Of a DNA stretch of 64,000 nucleotides, positions 32,635-44,808 are shown in pieces. Origin of the DNA: Microcyclospora pomicola (lineage: Eukaryota > Ascomycota > Dothideomycetes > Capnodiales). Position numbers and translations under genes: made by a program. Every line of letters starts with the position of its first letter. Positions within the stretch are counted from its first letter, which is position 1. Location of the stretch: positions 682,001-746,000 of the forward strand of contig NHNY01000003.1 in the NCBI GenBank assembly GCA_002786065.1. Direction: 5' to 3'. The notes under the pieces are model-generated. The model was not told the origin of the DNA and did no database searches. It was given only the letters and a program-made list of their open reading frames with translations.

Positions 32635-34650
32635 TTACGCGGTCGGGGATGCGCTCGGTGTCATTGTGTCGAGGGCATCATAGCTGCTGATAATGCTTTC
32701 CGAGTAGGAAATATAGGCGGCGGTTCCTGTACCGGGGAGGAGAGGAGCTGAGGCAGTATGAGTGGCGTTATAAGGACCTGTTGTCGAAGAGTTCTTCGTC
32801 CAGCCACTGGCACCGGTCGCTAGATCTTCGAGGTGAATGGTGCGGTTGAAGAGAGCAAGAGCGGCTTGAGCTGTGGTGGAAGGTTAGTATATTGAGACTC
32901 CAGTTTGATTGAGGATACAAGACTTGCGCTGGTAGTAAGGAACCTCGTGTCCTGCAGAAAAAATTCTTGTATAAGAGAAGTTGCTGTACTGACGGACCTC
33001 GCCGTATTCGATTCCGTTGTAGACGAAAGGCTCATAGCCAGCCTTACGGAATTCGCTGTATGATATCAGTATGGAGTTACAGGAGGAAGTGGTCCGACGA
33101 TGAACTGACGCAGAGTGGGTGTAGTTTAGGGCAAGTGAGATAGCTTGACCTCCGAACCAGTTACAAATGTAGTCCTAGACGGATCTTGTTAGCCTGATGA
33201 TGCTCACATACAATAGCAGGCAGTAGGGTGGACATACGGCATCCCCGTAGAACAAGCTAACGCGCACACCGCGGTCCAAGACGTGCTCGAGATCCGCGAT
33301 GAAGTTGGTATAGATGAAGTCCCCGGTCGACTGGAATGCCCAAAAGATGTCACTGTTACTGTCCGTGTAGTTTAGATTGACGCCCAGAGCATTTTGAACC
33401 TCTGGGAGGTTCAAGTAATCCACGAAGTAGGTTGGAGGGGTTGGATCATCAATTGGGTGACGAATGTCGTACACTCCGCGACCGCCGTAGTAGTAGTACG
33501 GACTCTCGACGTTGTCACGACACATGTCTGCCGCTTCGGAGCAGAGCGTAGCCACATCAGGATTACTAGAAGCCGCATATGTGATGGATCCATCTGCTGT
33601 AAGTCCACCGTTGATGGCAGCTGCAGCGTCACGGCACCAACCAATTTGATCGAGACAGCCGCCGATCATATTGTTTGCAAACTTGGCATAGCTGTACACG
33701 GTATCGTTGTAGCTGCGGATTCCGTAAGTATTGTTTACAGCAAACTCCGGGTAATACTCTGCTTGGATGAGCTCGTCAATGATGCCGTTGCCGATGCCCA
33801 GAGAGTTGAAGTTGAGGGTATAACCTGGGATTGTGTTGTTCAAAATCAACTCATTCTGCTTCTGGAAGTAGTTGAAAAATGAAGGACCATAGTGTCCTCC
33901 ATAGGATTCGGTGAACAGGTTGAAATCCTTGTTACAGTCTCCGACAGTAGCGTCAAGAGCCGGAAGGCCAGACAAAAACCCTTGGAGAACGTGCCAGGCA
34001 GACATTGCAGCGAGATCTGTAGTATCGATGGTGCCGAGGTCAACAGGATCAAGGATCGGGTATCTGCCAGTTGCATTGGCTTGTGTGGTGTTCAAGAAAC
34101 CGAAGGTCTCTGGATTGAGGCTACCAATGGCTTCCTCCTGATAGGAAAAACCGGTGCCCACAGGCTGGGACAAGAAAAGCATGTTGCTGACATTGTTCCA
34201 GCTCCATGGGTTGATGACAGAGGTCAAGTCGGGAGTGATGCGGCAGGGGCCCAACTCCTGGAAAAGACCGATGAGACTGTCGGATCCTGGACCGCCGTTC
34301 AACCAAAGCGTCAAGGGGTCTTCCTTGGGGTTGCTTCGCGACTCGAAGAACCAGAAAAAGACATGGACATTTGGGGCAATGTCAATGTAGCCAGCGTATG
34401 ACTTGACGCCAGGCGTTGTTTCACAAACACCATCCTCACCAGGTTCCTTGTAGCGGATAGTCACACCCGTCGGTGTTTTCAGAGTCTTCACGTCCGTTGC
34501 GTTTGCCGGGTAGTATTGGCGCTTGAAGTTATGCTGGTCTTCGACAACGTTTCTCTGCACCGGACGCTTTGCGCCGTGCCATTTCAATGCCGACGTGGGC
34601 AGCGCGAGAAGCGCTGCCGTGGCCATACAGGTGAGTGACTTGAACAACAT
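32635..34650 (-). CDS. Secreted serine carboxypeptidase, S10 family
   Basis: Four minus-strand exons: 34650-33238, 33174-33110, 33055-32919 and 32870-32635, giving 616 aa; introns are 63, 54 and 48 nt. The signal peptide is MLFKSLTCMATAALLALPTSA, followed by a propeptide-like stretch with a KR site (FKRQYYPAN). Catalytic residues are Ser in ESYGGHYGP (about 248), Asp in FYGDADYICNW (about 472) and His in AGHEVPYY (about 529). The substrate-binding NGGPG motif reads NGGPGSDS instead of the usual NGGPGCSS. There are many N-glycosylation sequons and a Ser/Thr-rich C-terminus without an obvious GPI tail. S10 enzymes remove C-terminal residues from peptides at acid pH; secreted fungal members feed on external protein. 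It is followed by the agmatinase gene on the same strand. Confidence 0.94.
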
Positions 34651-35543
34651 TGCGACTGAAAGATACAGAAGCTGGAGAAGACGGGCTGAGGAAAGCGAGG
34701 GGAAGAATCTGAGGTCGCAACTTGCCTATTCATAAGGAAGCCTGGCGCGGCAGTACCAAAGCACACCTGCAGCCCTGACGTCTGGAGAGCTGCAGTCATG
34801 TTGCATTGGCCCGCCCCAAGCTGGACCTGCCATAGATTGGCTTGCTGTGTCACTCAAGCTTCCTCGCGGTAGGGCCAGCAGGGCGCGGGGCTGGGGTGCT
34901 CGAGAGGGCTCTCAACCGATACGCAGCCCTCCGCTGCCAATCGAAAAGAGCAGGCCGACCAGCCTGAGCAGGGCGAAAGCTGCTCAATGATGTCGTGCGG
35001 ACGTCGAATGAGGCGAAGATAGGCTGTTCTATAGCTGATAAGGAAGAAACACGAGGTCGGGAGTGTCGGGAAGGCAGTACCATACCCAAAGCGGAAGCTC
35101 GGACACTCAGACGGGCTGCGCGTACGTATCCCTCGTAGCTACCGCGTTTGCTGATCATGACGCTGACCCGCAGGATAGCTGCACAGATTGTTACATTGGG
35201 AGCTCACCGCAGCGCAGAACCGTCTAGATCGCGGCGAGCATGAAGGTACTAGTATCGACGTAGTGTGCGGGGATCTAATGAAGCATGGAGCTCTTTGTTT
35301 CGGGCATGCCAAGGCCTCATACCCATGGAACGTGGAGCTTCGACAAGCCACTTGAGCTTGGAAGGCTTGTAGGTTGGCCAGGAGTGTCGAACAATGCTTG
35401 TCTCGATACACGTATGTACACGCACGATATGTAAGCCACCTCTCGCAGCATTGCAGTCTTCAAAGCGTCGATCACTCGACCTTCCCATTCATCAATTGAC
35501 TATATCTCGGTCAATTGGCAACAGACATGACCTCTCGAGCCCC
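34651..35543. other. Intergenic region
   Basis: About 890 nt between the agmatinase 3' end and the carboxypeptidase start. It should hold the carboxypeptidase promoter. No gene, RNA or repeat is seen. Confidence 0.5.
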
Positions 35544-36925
35544 TCATTCGTCGTCTTCGGTGGCATTGGAGCCGCCTTTGCCCATCTCCGACAGTGGGCC
35601 GCTCTTAACCATCAAAGTCATCACCTCGTACAGTACATCCGCAGCAGCCATGGTGGTCAGCTCGGCGTTGGTGTCGTAGGCTGGTGCGACCTCAACAATG
35701 TCCGCAGCCACAATCTGGATACCCTCCAATCCGCGGATGATCGTGCGAAGCTCTCTGGTCGACCATCCGCCAGTCTCTGGAGTGCCTGTAGCCGGAGCAA
35801 AAGCTGGGTCCAAGGTGTCGATGTCGATCGAAAGATATACTGGATTCTTGTGTCCAACGCGGTCGTGGATCTTCTTGAGGATACCTTCTGTACCAATGGT
35901 GTCGATCTCACGAGCCTCGGAGATCTCGAAGCCACAGTAGCCATCGTTGTCGTAATCAGAAAGACCGCTGAGCGTCGTGCGGATGCCAGCATGCATGTTC
36001 GTGTCGTTCCTCATCAAACCCTCCTGCGCAGCGTGGTAGAAGTAAGTCCCGTGGTTGATGGCTGCTTGTTTGCTAGGCGAGCCACCAAAGACCTTGGGTC
36101 TCCACGTGTCTGGTTCGAATCAATGCGGTCAGCCACAGCTTTCGCCATATAACATGCTCATCATCTTACCTAGATGGGAGTCGAAATGGATCACGGTGAT
36201 TGGGCCATATGCGCGGTTCATCGATCGCAGAAGGGGCAAGGTGATGGTATGGTCGCCTCCGAGCGTGATCACACGAGGAAGTGTCTTGCCCTTTTTGGAG
36301 GGACCAGGGACATCGGCATGCGTCGCAGGGGCACGCATGAGGATGCTGTTGTGGCCCTCCTCGATCTGCTGTAGAGCGTAGGCATTGTCGTAGCTTGTCA
36401 CGGGGATATCTCCACAATCAATCACTTTCGCCCAGCTGCTGAAAGGGTTTGCTGCAAGGGGAACATTGTAGCCTCCGCTGAATGGGGAACAGCGTAAGCT
36501 TGTATACTTGTTTCGACTCGCTTTTGAGACACATACTAAAGGTTGAGACGACGACTGCCTTGACGGATTCCCGACGGACCAAATCGTGCGCCTGGTCGGT
36601 ACGATGTGCCAGTGTCGAATGGTGCTCCAATGAAAGCAATGTCATATTTATGCGCATCGCTAGTCAAGCATGGGTGGTAGTTCAGCCGGCCAAAAGTCGA
36701 GATGCCCGAGAAGACGGAGTCGGCCTGGCACAAGTTGAAGGTCAGACTTCAGGTCTAGATCTATACAACAACTTCTAGCCTTGTGCTGACCTGAGTACCG
36801 CCATCACCTGGCAGCGTGTTGTACCACAGACTCTTGTGGGGCCCTTCAATCGGCTCTTGCTCATGATCATCGTGGGCGGAGACAGTTGCAGCCAAAGCTA
36901 CGACCGCCGTGAAAAGCTTCAACAT
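35544..36925 (-). CDS. Secreted agmatinase (arginase/ureohydrolase family)
   Basis: Four minus-strand exons: 36925-36791, 36724-36537, 36477-36170 and 36109-35544, giving 398 aa; introns are 66, 59 and 60 nt. The signal peptide is MLKLFTAVVALAATVSA. Ureohydrolase metal-binding motifs are intact: GGDHT at about 181, HFDSHLDTW at about 205 and SIDIDTLDPAFAPATGTPE at about 304, with the GTSYRPGARFGPSGIR motif early on. The agmatinase reaction converts agmatine to putrescine and urea using two Mn ions; arginase or guanidinobutyrase activity cannot be excluded from sequence. A signal peptide is common in fungal members of this subgroup and implies action outside the cell or in the secretory pathway. 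It lies next to a MATE transporter gene on the same strand. Confidence 0.93.
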
Positions 36926-37861
36926 TTCGTGAGCTGGTAACAACAAGAGGTAGATATGATTCAATGCAAACGACCACCAAGGTAACACATCAAGGTATCA
37001 CTTGTTACAAGAGCTGATCTCAGGTGGGAGGTACTGAGCTTTTAGAGGCATGTAGCTTTATCGCGTAGCTTGCATTGACATCCAGGCGCGAGAGCTCCAA
37101 CCGCTGGATTTACATAATATCAAAACCAGCTGCAGCTGCCAGATAGCTCCAATGGCTACTGGCCGGGTTCATGCAATGGATCGGCGACATCATAGCTGCC
37201 GGCGCTCTCGCATGCAGCTCTGTCTGGCTCTTCATGCAAGTCGTGTCATCATACATGGCGTTCCTGAAGGTCGTGCGATAGGCGAGCGCGGCGAACCTCG
37301 TGTGACAGCGGTGAACTGCCACAATCTGGTAGCCGACTGGCTAGATACTGCAGGGGTAGGCAGTCGCTCGGCATGTGAGAATGTCACGAACATCATGAAC
37401 AGCGCGGACACATCGCGGATGTGTCAGATGGTCTTGTCAGACGACAAGCTCATGGCCATATCACGTATCTATCGAGTATTGCATGGGGCCGAAAGCAGTA
37501 TACAAAGTGGGCTATCGATGGAGAATCGTGTCTCACGAGTTTGCTGTGATGTCAAGACCACGAGAAAAGCAATGGAGCGGTCACGATTGAGTATGAGTTA
37601 CCATTTCATGGTATCCGCTGTGTTCCAAACATGGCCTGAAAAGGAAGGAAGATACCTGTACTTTCCTGTAGCGTTTATGATACTCACGCAATCTATATGT
37701 GGTGAAAATGCGTAAGAGAATCGAACGCTGGAATTCTAGGTCTATGAGTATCTCGTGCAATCGTTAGTCATGGGAATATTCATCGCTCGACTACAAGATG
37801 ATGATCTTCGAGGTAACAGCAATCACTGCGTCAAGATCGTGACACATCTAACGATTCCGCA
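36926..37861. other. Intergenic region
   Basis: About 935 nt holding the agmatinase promoter and the MATE gene 3' end. A plus-strand frame of 187 codons at 37152-37715 has no protein-like composition. Nothing else seen. Confidence 0.5.
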
Positions 37862-39460
37862 CTATTGCTCATCGTCTTCGTTCAACTCGCCCGATCCTTG
37901 CTCGATGCGATCATCGGCGTCCATTCGCTTGAAAGCATTTTCGACCTGCTTGTTCCAGTTGCTGAAAGCGACAACAGCCCATTGCGCGAAGCCGACTAAA
38001 TAGAGGGCTATGCATTGACCCATCCATAGTCCGGCCAGTCCCCATCCGTTAAAGGCGAGCCAGATACCGAGAGGTAAAGCGCCACAGTAGTAGCAGACAA
38101 TGTTCACTGCTGCGCCGACATGTTGCCTGCCCATGCCTCGTAGAGCGCCACCACATGATCCGTTGAGCCCGTCGGCGATCTGGAAAAGTGCAACATATGG
38201 CATTACCTGAGCTGTGAGGCTGACAACGCGGTCATCATCGTTAAAGATGCGAGCGAAGTTGTCTTTGGTGCCCAGCAGCACGGCCAGGACGACCGTGCCG
38301 AGGATCATTGATAACACTGCTGCTGTGTTCGATGACAACGCTGCGCCCCTGGCATTTCTGGCTCCTAGGAGGTTGCCAACACGAGCGGAAGTGGCAACTC
38401 CTACTCCGAATGGAATGGTATTCAAGACTTGATCTGCAGTCATGATGACAGACTGAGCTGCGAGCGGGATCGTGCCTAGTTGACCTGCGACAATGGCCAC
38501 TATTTCGAAGGCCAACCATTCCGATCCCACGTGAATTACACCTAGCAGTGCGATCCTAGCGAATGTACCAATATTATGCAAAGCTTTGCGGTCAAAGCCG
38601 CCCCAACATTCGTATCCACGGACGAATCGTGTATAGGCCAGTAGGAGGAGAAAGCTTAGCCAGTAACTGATTCCAGTGGCGATTGGGGCTCCCAGCAATC
38701 CAATGTTAAAGGTATACACGAACAAGAAGTTCAGCCCTGCATTGATCGGGGAAGTGACCAAAAGGACGTATGTGCCAGGTCTCATAATCCCTTGAGCTTG
38801 CAGGTACTTCTTCATGCACTCGAAGTAGATGTACCCAAGTCCGCCAGGTATGAGAACAGTCAGGAACTGGGAGGCATCCTTCGCAAGGTAGTCCTCTTGT
38901 CCCAATGCTTTGAAAACTGGCTCCGAACACAGCCAGAGTATGGCCACAGGGACGTAGAATGCAGTGAGGACTGCAAAGGCTCGTTGCAGAATGATGCCGA
39001 GATCGTGCTTGTCCTTGCTCGCCGTGAAAGAAACACTTGCTAGAGTGTCTATGGCGGTAGTTCCGCCCATTCCAATGAGCCATGCAGTGGTCATTGCAAA
39101 CATGTATGAAAATGCTGCCACTGACAAAGACTCGGGACTCAAGCGCCCTACAATCAATACAGATATCGTTTGCAAGGAATTCTGCAGGGTGTACGCCAAA
39201 ATGACAGGAATTGAGCCCGTGAGAAGTATCCAGAATTCAGATCTGGTTCTCTGGAATGCAGTCGTCTTTCCGTCATGGCCAACATCGTACGCTCCTGTCT
39301 CGGCAGCACCTCCATCATCTGGCTTTGGCAGTAGTCCTGTGGTCTCGTTTGGCTGGGTGCCCGGTGTTTGACCACCCTCGGACCTTGCGCTGTTCCTTGC
39401 TGGTGTCAGGAACTTCGGTAGCCATGAGCGAGCGCTCCGGGTGCTGTCTTGACTCTCCAT
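37862..39460 (-). CDS. MATE-family efflux transporter
   Basis: Single exon, 532 aa, about twelve membrane segments in two homologous halves, as expected for MATE (fungal Erc1-like) proteins. The N-terminal 75 residues are cytosolic and hydrophilic, with a TTGLLPK segment that resembles a vacuolar dileucine-type signal. Useful landmarks are IPVILAYTLQNSLQTISVLI in the first helix, GMGGTTAIDTLAS, GVATSARVGNLLGARNARGA and GGALRGMGRQHVGA. Family knowledge: proton- or sodium-driven export of cationic and polar organic compounds. The substrate is unknown; the agmatinase next to it makes a cationic amine a reasonable guess. It is divergently arranged with the permease at 40501. Confidence 0.94.
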   Translation of the reverse strand: MESQDSTRSARSWLPKFLTPARNSARSEGGQTPGTQPNETTGLLPKPDDGGAAETGAYDVGHDGKTTAFQRTRSEFWILLTGSIPVILAYTLQNSLQTISVLIVGRLSPESLSVAAFSYMFAMTTAWLIGMGGTTAIDTLASVSFTASKDKHDLGIILQRAFAVLTAFYVPVAILWLCSEPVFKALGQEDYLAKDASQFLTVLIPGGLGYIYFECMKKYLQAQGIMRPGTYVLLVTSPINAGLNFLFVYTFNIGLLGAPIATGISYWLSFLLLLAYTRFVRGYECWGGFDRKALHNIGTFARIALLGVIHVGSEWLAFEIVAIVAGQLGTIPLAAQSVIMTADQVLNTIPFGVGVATSARVGNLLGARNARGAALSSNTAAVLSMILGTVVLAVLLGTKDNFARIFNDDDRVVSLTAQVMPYVALFQIADGLNGSCGGALRGMGRQHVGAAVNIVCYYCGALPLGIWLAFNGWGLAGLWMGQCIALYLVGFAQWAVVAFSNWNKQVENAFKRMDADDRIEQGSGELNEDDEQ

Positions 39461-40500
39461 GATGGGGGGAGGATATCCAGTCAGAGCTCAAGTCTAAATA
39501 TCAAGATGGAAGGGAAGAAGCTGAAGTCCCAGGCATGCTACCTGCCCGAGTGCAGCGACTTGAGCCCTGCGATCTACCTCGCAGTCGAGCTATGTGTAAA
39601 TGGATGATGGGCGAACCCAGTGAGTCAACCCATGCTCGCCGCCGGGCCTGCATTTCCATCTCGAAGCTGAGCAACTCTCGTTGGTCGATGTCGCCGGCCA
39701 TGCAATCGCTCAGTTAATGAGCATTGTCATGCTTCCAGATCGGCAGATACGCAGCAAGTGCGCTAATGTGGCCGATGTGAAGGGCGCGAGGCTTATCGCA
39801 ACGTTTCTCAATCGTGACTAAATGTTTCATGTTACACTTTCCATCGATACATTCACTCATTTGCCGGGCACTCGAGCATCTTCGATGCGCGCCTGGCCAT
39901 AAGTGTATGCCGGTAGTATCGGTGCCATAGTCGCAGGGCTGATTCTTTGCTGGAGATGCGTGAAGAATTGTTGTCGACTCGCGGTTGGCGCGTGAAGCTT
40001 TGAGGGAGAGTTCGACAGTGCGAAATTGCACCGCAGCAACGCTTGTCACTTCGACGATGTTCGACCCCTTCTACGGTGACTGCAATACCCTCCAGCAACA
40101 ACGCGATCTACGCGTAATCTCATCGGGCTAAATTTTCAAGCTCAAAAGCATTGATATTGTTATTACTTCGTGAATCGTCAACGCAGGGATGCTTCCTGCC
40201 ATGTGGTCGCCACAATCAATGCCATCGGCTGCAGTTGGGGGCTGATCTGTGATTGCTTTCTTATCTGCGCCAACCAGACCTCGCAGCGCATGCATGGGAT
40301 GAAGCGCCACAATCGATCAGTACGGGGAATCGATCATTGCTATTTCTCAGTATGGCACATTCATACATCTACTCTCGAGTTCCGCATGTTTCATCCGTAT
40401 GAGATGGTTTCCGACGCGGCAAATACACATAAAGCAAGCCGCGCATCAACCTGAGGCTGGTTAGATACCAACGCGAGGCTCTCCAAGCTTGACCACTATA
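39461..40500. other. Divergent promoter region (MATE / APC permease)
   Basis: About 1 kb between two transporter start codons, suitable for shared control. No coding signal, repeat or RNA gene is seen; short frames on both strands are chance. Confidence 0.5.
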
Positions 40501-42231
40501 ATGAGCTACCATGATGGCGATCGATACGCTTCTGATGAGAAGGACCCAGGCGGAGCAGGCAATCTCAGTACCGACAACAAGACTGTACCTGTAGACGAGG
40601 AACGAGCCTACGAGTCCAAGAATACTACGGTCATCACTAAGGATGGTACTTCGGTCAACGAATCTGGTCATAAAGATCAACTGCAGCGACAGTACGGTCT
40701 TTTGGCAATTTGTGGATTGGCATTGACCATCGACAATGCTTGGGTTGCTTTTGGTGGAAGTCTAAGCATTGCAGTGCTGAACGGAGGCGCTCCTGGCATA
40801 CTCTACGAATTCATCGTTGCTTGCATCTACTATGCATTCATCGGTGCCTCCATCGCAGAGTTGGCTTCGGCCATCCCTAGTTCTGGTGGTGTGTACCACT
40901 GGGCAAGCATCACTCCTGGATTACGATATGGGCGTGTGATCGGCTTTTTTACTGGCAGCTTGAACTTCTTTGGTAAGCCACGTCTGCCTCCAGCTGTTTG
41001 ATTGCCTCGACTGACCTGAACAAAGGTTGGATCTTTGATTTGGCAAGCATTGCTTACATCCCCGCGAATGTCGTCGTACAGATGTACGCAGTGTTTCACC
41101 CTGCCTTCGAGGTCCAGCCCTGGCATTCTTACGTTGCTTTCGTCATTATCGTTTGGCTCTGTACAGCCTTTGTGATCTTCTGCAACAGACTGTTGCCATA
41201 CCTGCAACACGCCGGCTTGTTTCTTATCCTCGGCGGCGGCCTTATCACGATCATCGTCGTTGCTGCAATGCCTGCTCAGCACGCTACAAACAATTTCGTC
41301 TGGGTCGACTTCACCAACTTGACAGGCTGGAGCAATGGCGTGGCATTCCTCACAGGAGTCCTCAACGGCGCATTTACCATCGGCACACCAGATGCGGTTA
41401 CCCATCTTGCTGAAGAGTTGCCGAATCCCAAGGTTGACTTGCCCAGAGCTGTGTTCGCACAAATTGGACTGGGATTCATCACAGCCTTCGTCTACGCAAT
41501 TGCGATCATGTACAGCATCAGCGATCTAGACGCCGTCACAAACAGCAGTGGATCGTTCCCGCTTGCAGAAGTCTACGCGCAGGCCACCGGTAGCGCCGGC
41601 GGCACCTTCGGTCTTCTCCTCATATTGTTCCTCTCGGTGATGATATGCGTGACCGGCACATTGCTCATGGTGGGACGCCTATTCTGGGCGTTGGCTCGGG
41701 ACAACGCAACACCTTTTGCACCTTTCTTCAGCACCGTGAACGAGAGACTCTCGTGTCCTGTCCCCGCGACTATTCTGTGCGCGATTCTTTGCACCGCGTT
41801 TGGCGCTATTCAGCTCGGGAGCGAAACTGCTTTCACTGATCTCGTCGGCTCATTCATCATCCTCACGACGGTGAGCTATTTCTTGGCCTTCTTCCCCAAC
41901 ATCCTCACCAAGCGACAGAATGTGCCGCCGGGACCATTCCACATGGGCAAATACGGATTTGTGGTCAATGGAATTGCCTGCGTTTTGATCCTCTTCTTCA
42001 ACGTGCTCTTCTGCTTCCCGTTCGCATATCCGGTGGATCCAATATCTGTCATGAACTGTAAGCAATCCTGCCCTGCTGGTTTTTGTAAGAGCATATTCGC
42101 TGACACAATATACAGGGAACTCTGTCATTCTCGTTGGATGTGTGGTCCTGACTGTTTTCTGGTGGTTCGTGCATGGATCGAGGAAATACCCTGGTCCTAA
42201 GCTAGCAATGATCTATCTCGAAGGACAATAG
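40501..42231 (+). CDS. APC-superfamily amino acid/choline/polyamine permease
   Basis: Three exons, 40501-40972, 41026-42057 and 42116-42231, spliced across introns of 53 and 58 nt (GTAAG..AG; CTGAC in both), give 539 aa with about twelve membrane helices. I start at ATG 40501 (SYHDGDRYASDEK). Landmarks are YGLLAICGLALTIDNAWVAF in helix 1, ELASAIPSSGGVYHWAS and FTIGTPDAVTHLAEELPNP, which fit the fungal Hnm1/Uga4-like branch of choline, GABA and polyamine transporters. The last exon supplies the final helix and the KYPGPKLAMIYLEGQ tail. Substrate cannot be fixed from sequence. Confidence 0.93.
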
Positions 42232-43143
42232 ATATAGGAATGTCATTGTACCATATAATTTGCCGAGAGCGTGTGAGATCCGTGCTATTGGAGTTGTCCT
42301 GTCCGTTGACACGATCCTCCTACCCCGAAATGTACTCAATCTTCGTGGCTCAGCGCGGAAAGCGAGCCAGCAACTGTATAATGATCATATAGAAAGCTAC
42401 GGCAGCATGGAAGAGGTAAGGAGCACAAAGGCGGATATGATGTTGCGGCTGCTCATGAGAAATGATGTCCAACAACAGTATACCTGATCCTTAGACTGAT
42501 ATACCGATGTCTGAGATTGATGTACACATCCCTGATTGCATCATACTCGTCTCGGATTCTGCTTCGAGACCGAGATCTTAGGTAGCACCTTAGTCAATAC
42601 ACAGGTGTTATGCATTTATATCTGATCGACATGATGCGTGCCGTGTGAAGTCGATTGCTCTGCGCTATCTTCCTGTACGCTCCACCACAAAAACGTCGAT
42701 CCACGTTCTGCGACGGCCTGCTGAACCCCGCGTGGGAACACCGTTGCAAACACGCGTACACATGCGTACGTCTTAAGAGGATCTGATATACTTAACGGGT
42801 GGTTTGCATGATCGTGTTGCTGTCCAAGAGCCATACATCGCCCGTGAAATGTTGATGCCTAAGAAGCCTCGCAGGACCGAGCAACGGACCTCAAATCCGG
42901 GCAAGCATGGGCGAACTCCGACGACATGATCGACATTCCGCTTCACGACCTCTCGACTTGCACGACATGCTGCAATGCCGATGCTCTTCGAAGCTGAAGT
43001 ACACTGTACCGGTCCAACAGTACGCGGACTGCAGTTCTTCGAAGACATGATAAGTTGAACCGTTCCTCTCCTGCCAGGGTGTAGGATCCTGGTCGCAGAC
43101 AGGACGCGGCAGCAATCACAACGAACCACTCCAACCAGATAGC
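42232..43143. other. Intergenic region
   Basis: About 910 nt between two same-strand transporter genes; it should hold the MFS promoter. No other structure seen. Confidence 0.5.
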
Positions 43144-44808
43144 ATGTCTTCTCCCAAGTCTACTGCAACTCAGGCCGACGATGATCAAGACAAGTCCACC
43201 GCTACAAGCGTTGAGTCACGCCCAATACCATCAAGAGAAGACAGTACCTCACCCACAGAACGGACACGTCTCCTCCCTCAAGAGCATGTCGGAACAAGTG
43301 ACGACAGAGATGGCCGGCGCTCCTCTGCGTCGCTGGTCTGGATGATGCTGCTCGTGATCGTCATCATCTCGTTCGCCGACCAGATCATCGAGAGTCCCCA
43401 CGAGCGTATCATGGAGTCGGTCATCTGCTACAAGTACTACGAGACAGCCGATCCGAGCAAGATCAAGATCGGGCGGCAGGACATTGGCCCCGGTGCCATT
43501 GGCGGTGTCCCGGAGCTTCTGTGTAAAGTTGGACCGGTGCAAGGCCAGCTGGCAAAACTCAATGGCTACCAGCTCTTCTTCGATGGCATCCCGGCGTTGA
43601 CACTGGCTGTGCCATTTGGCTGGCTTGCGGACAGATATGGCCGAAAGCCGGTCTTTACCTTGAGTGTGCTATCTGTCTCGATGGCCATGATCTGGGTACA
43701 GATCGTGTTATGGTTTTTCCTGACGTTCGACGTTCGACTTACCTGGCTGTCGACTTTGACGTCCTTGTTCGGGGGAGGCGCGCCTATCCTTACTAACCTG
43801 CTCTATGTTATGATATCGGACGTTACTACCACGGCTGAGCGAGCCGCCGTGTTTCTTCGTTTCGTGGCAGTCAACCTCGCGGCAGGACTACTCATGGCTC
43901 CTCTCGCCGCCTGGCTGATGTCTTACAGTCCTTGGATCCCGGCTTTGATCGGTACCTCCTTGTATCTGAGCTCTATCGTGCTGTTTTTGTGTCTCCCAGA
44001 GACCTTGAACTATATGCAACCATCGCATGGTATCGCGAGTTTACCACCTATCGTCGCAACGGAAGTCCTTCCAGTTCCTCTAGAACCAGTGGCTGGCAGT
44101 ATACCTGCTTCCAGTGTCGCAAGCCGCCTTATCCTACTGGCTCGCCAATCGACCTCCTTCATCACTCATGATTGGCGCATACCTGTCTTAATGATACCCT
44201 TTGTAGCCCACTTCCTGCTCGGTCAGATTGGAAGGCTTCTCCTACAGTACTGCAGCAGCCGCTATGGCCTGACCTTCTCCACGGCAACGCTACTCCTCAT
44301 GATCTTCAGCGGCTTCAAGGTCATCCTTCTTGCCATAATCCTGCCCTTCGTGAGCAAGGCCGTCATGAAGTATTCACACCTCTCTGGCCAGCAGAAAGAC
44401 CTCTACCTTGCTCGGGCTTCGCAAGTGTTTGTCGTGGTAGGCTGGCTTTTCATCGGCCTGGCGCCGAATATACCTGCAGTCGTCATTGCGATGATTCTCG
44501 CGTCGTTGGGACACGGTGCGCTCACGCTTCTGCGCTCCTTCATCACAACGCTGGTACCCTCACATCACATCGCGAAAGTCTACAGCGTAATCACCATGGT
44601 CGACACGCTCGGGTCCATGTTTGGCGCAGCTTTACTGGCGGATCTGTTTCGACACGGGCTGACGTGGGGTGGGGCGTGGATGGGTGCTCCGTTCCTTTTC
44701 GTCGCCTTGGCATCGTTGTTGTCTCTGGTGTTGATGCTGATTGTACGCCTGAGGAAGGACGAGGTGGATGTGCATGATGTGCATGAGGATGAGGGTAGTA
44801 TCAATTGA
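43144..44808 (+). CDS. Major facilitator superfamily transporter
   Basis: Single exon, 554 aa. A Ser/Thr/Asp-rich cytosolic tail of about 65 residues includes TRLLPQE, a possible dileucine sorting signal, and precedes twelve membrane helices. The loop 2-3 MFS signature is present as GWLADRYGRKPV. The first extracellular loop is unusually long and contains a CYKYYETADPSKIKIG segment. This pattern occurs in fungal MFS proteins annotated as drug or metabolite exporters; substrate is unknown. There are no biosynthetic enzymes nearby that would make this a classical secondary-metabolite cluster. Confidence 0.92.
   Translation: MSSPKSTATQADDDQDKSTATSVESRPIPSREDSTSPTERTRLLPQEHVGTSDDRDGRRSSASLVWMMLLVIVIISFADQIIESPHERIMESVICYKYYETADPSKIKIGRQDIGPGAIGGVPELLCKVGPVQGQLAKLNGYQLFFDGIPALTLAVPFGWLADRYGRKPVFTLSVLSVSMAMIWVQIVLWFFLTFDVRLTWLSTLTSLFGGGAPILTNLLYVMISDVTTTAERAAVFLRFVAVNLAAGLLMAPLAAWLMSYSPWIPALIGTSLYLSSIVLFLCLPETLNYMQPSHGIASLPPIVATEVLPVPLEPVAGSIPASSVASRLILLARQSTSFITHDWRIPVLMIPFVAHFLLGQIGRLLLQYCSSRYGLTFSTATLLLMIFSGFKVILLAIILPFVSKAVMKYSHLSGQQKDLYLARASQVFVVVGWLFIGLAPNIPAVVIAMILASLGHGALTLLRSFITTLVPSHHIAKVYSVITMVDTLGSMFGAALLADLFRHGLTWGGAWMGAPFLFVALASLLSLVLMLIVRLRKDEVDVHDVHEDEGSIN

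Noticed and set aside
32635-44808. Secondary-metabolite gene cluster
   Set aside because: Three transporters are present but no backbone enzyme, tailoring oxidase set or cluster transcription factor.
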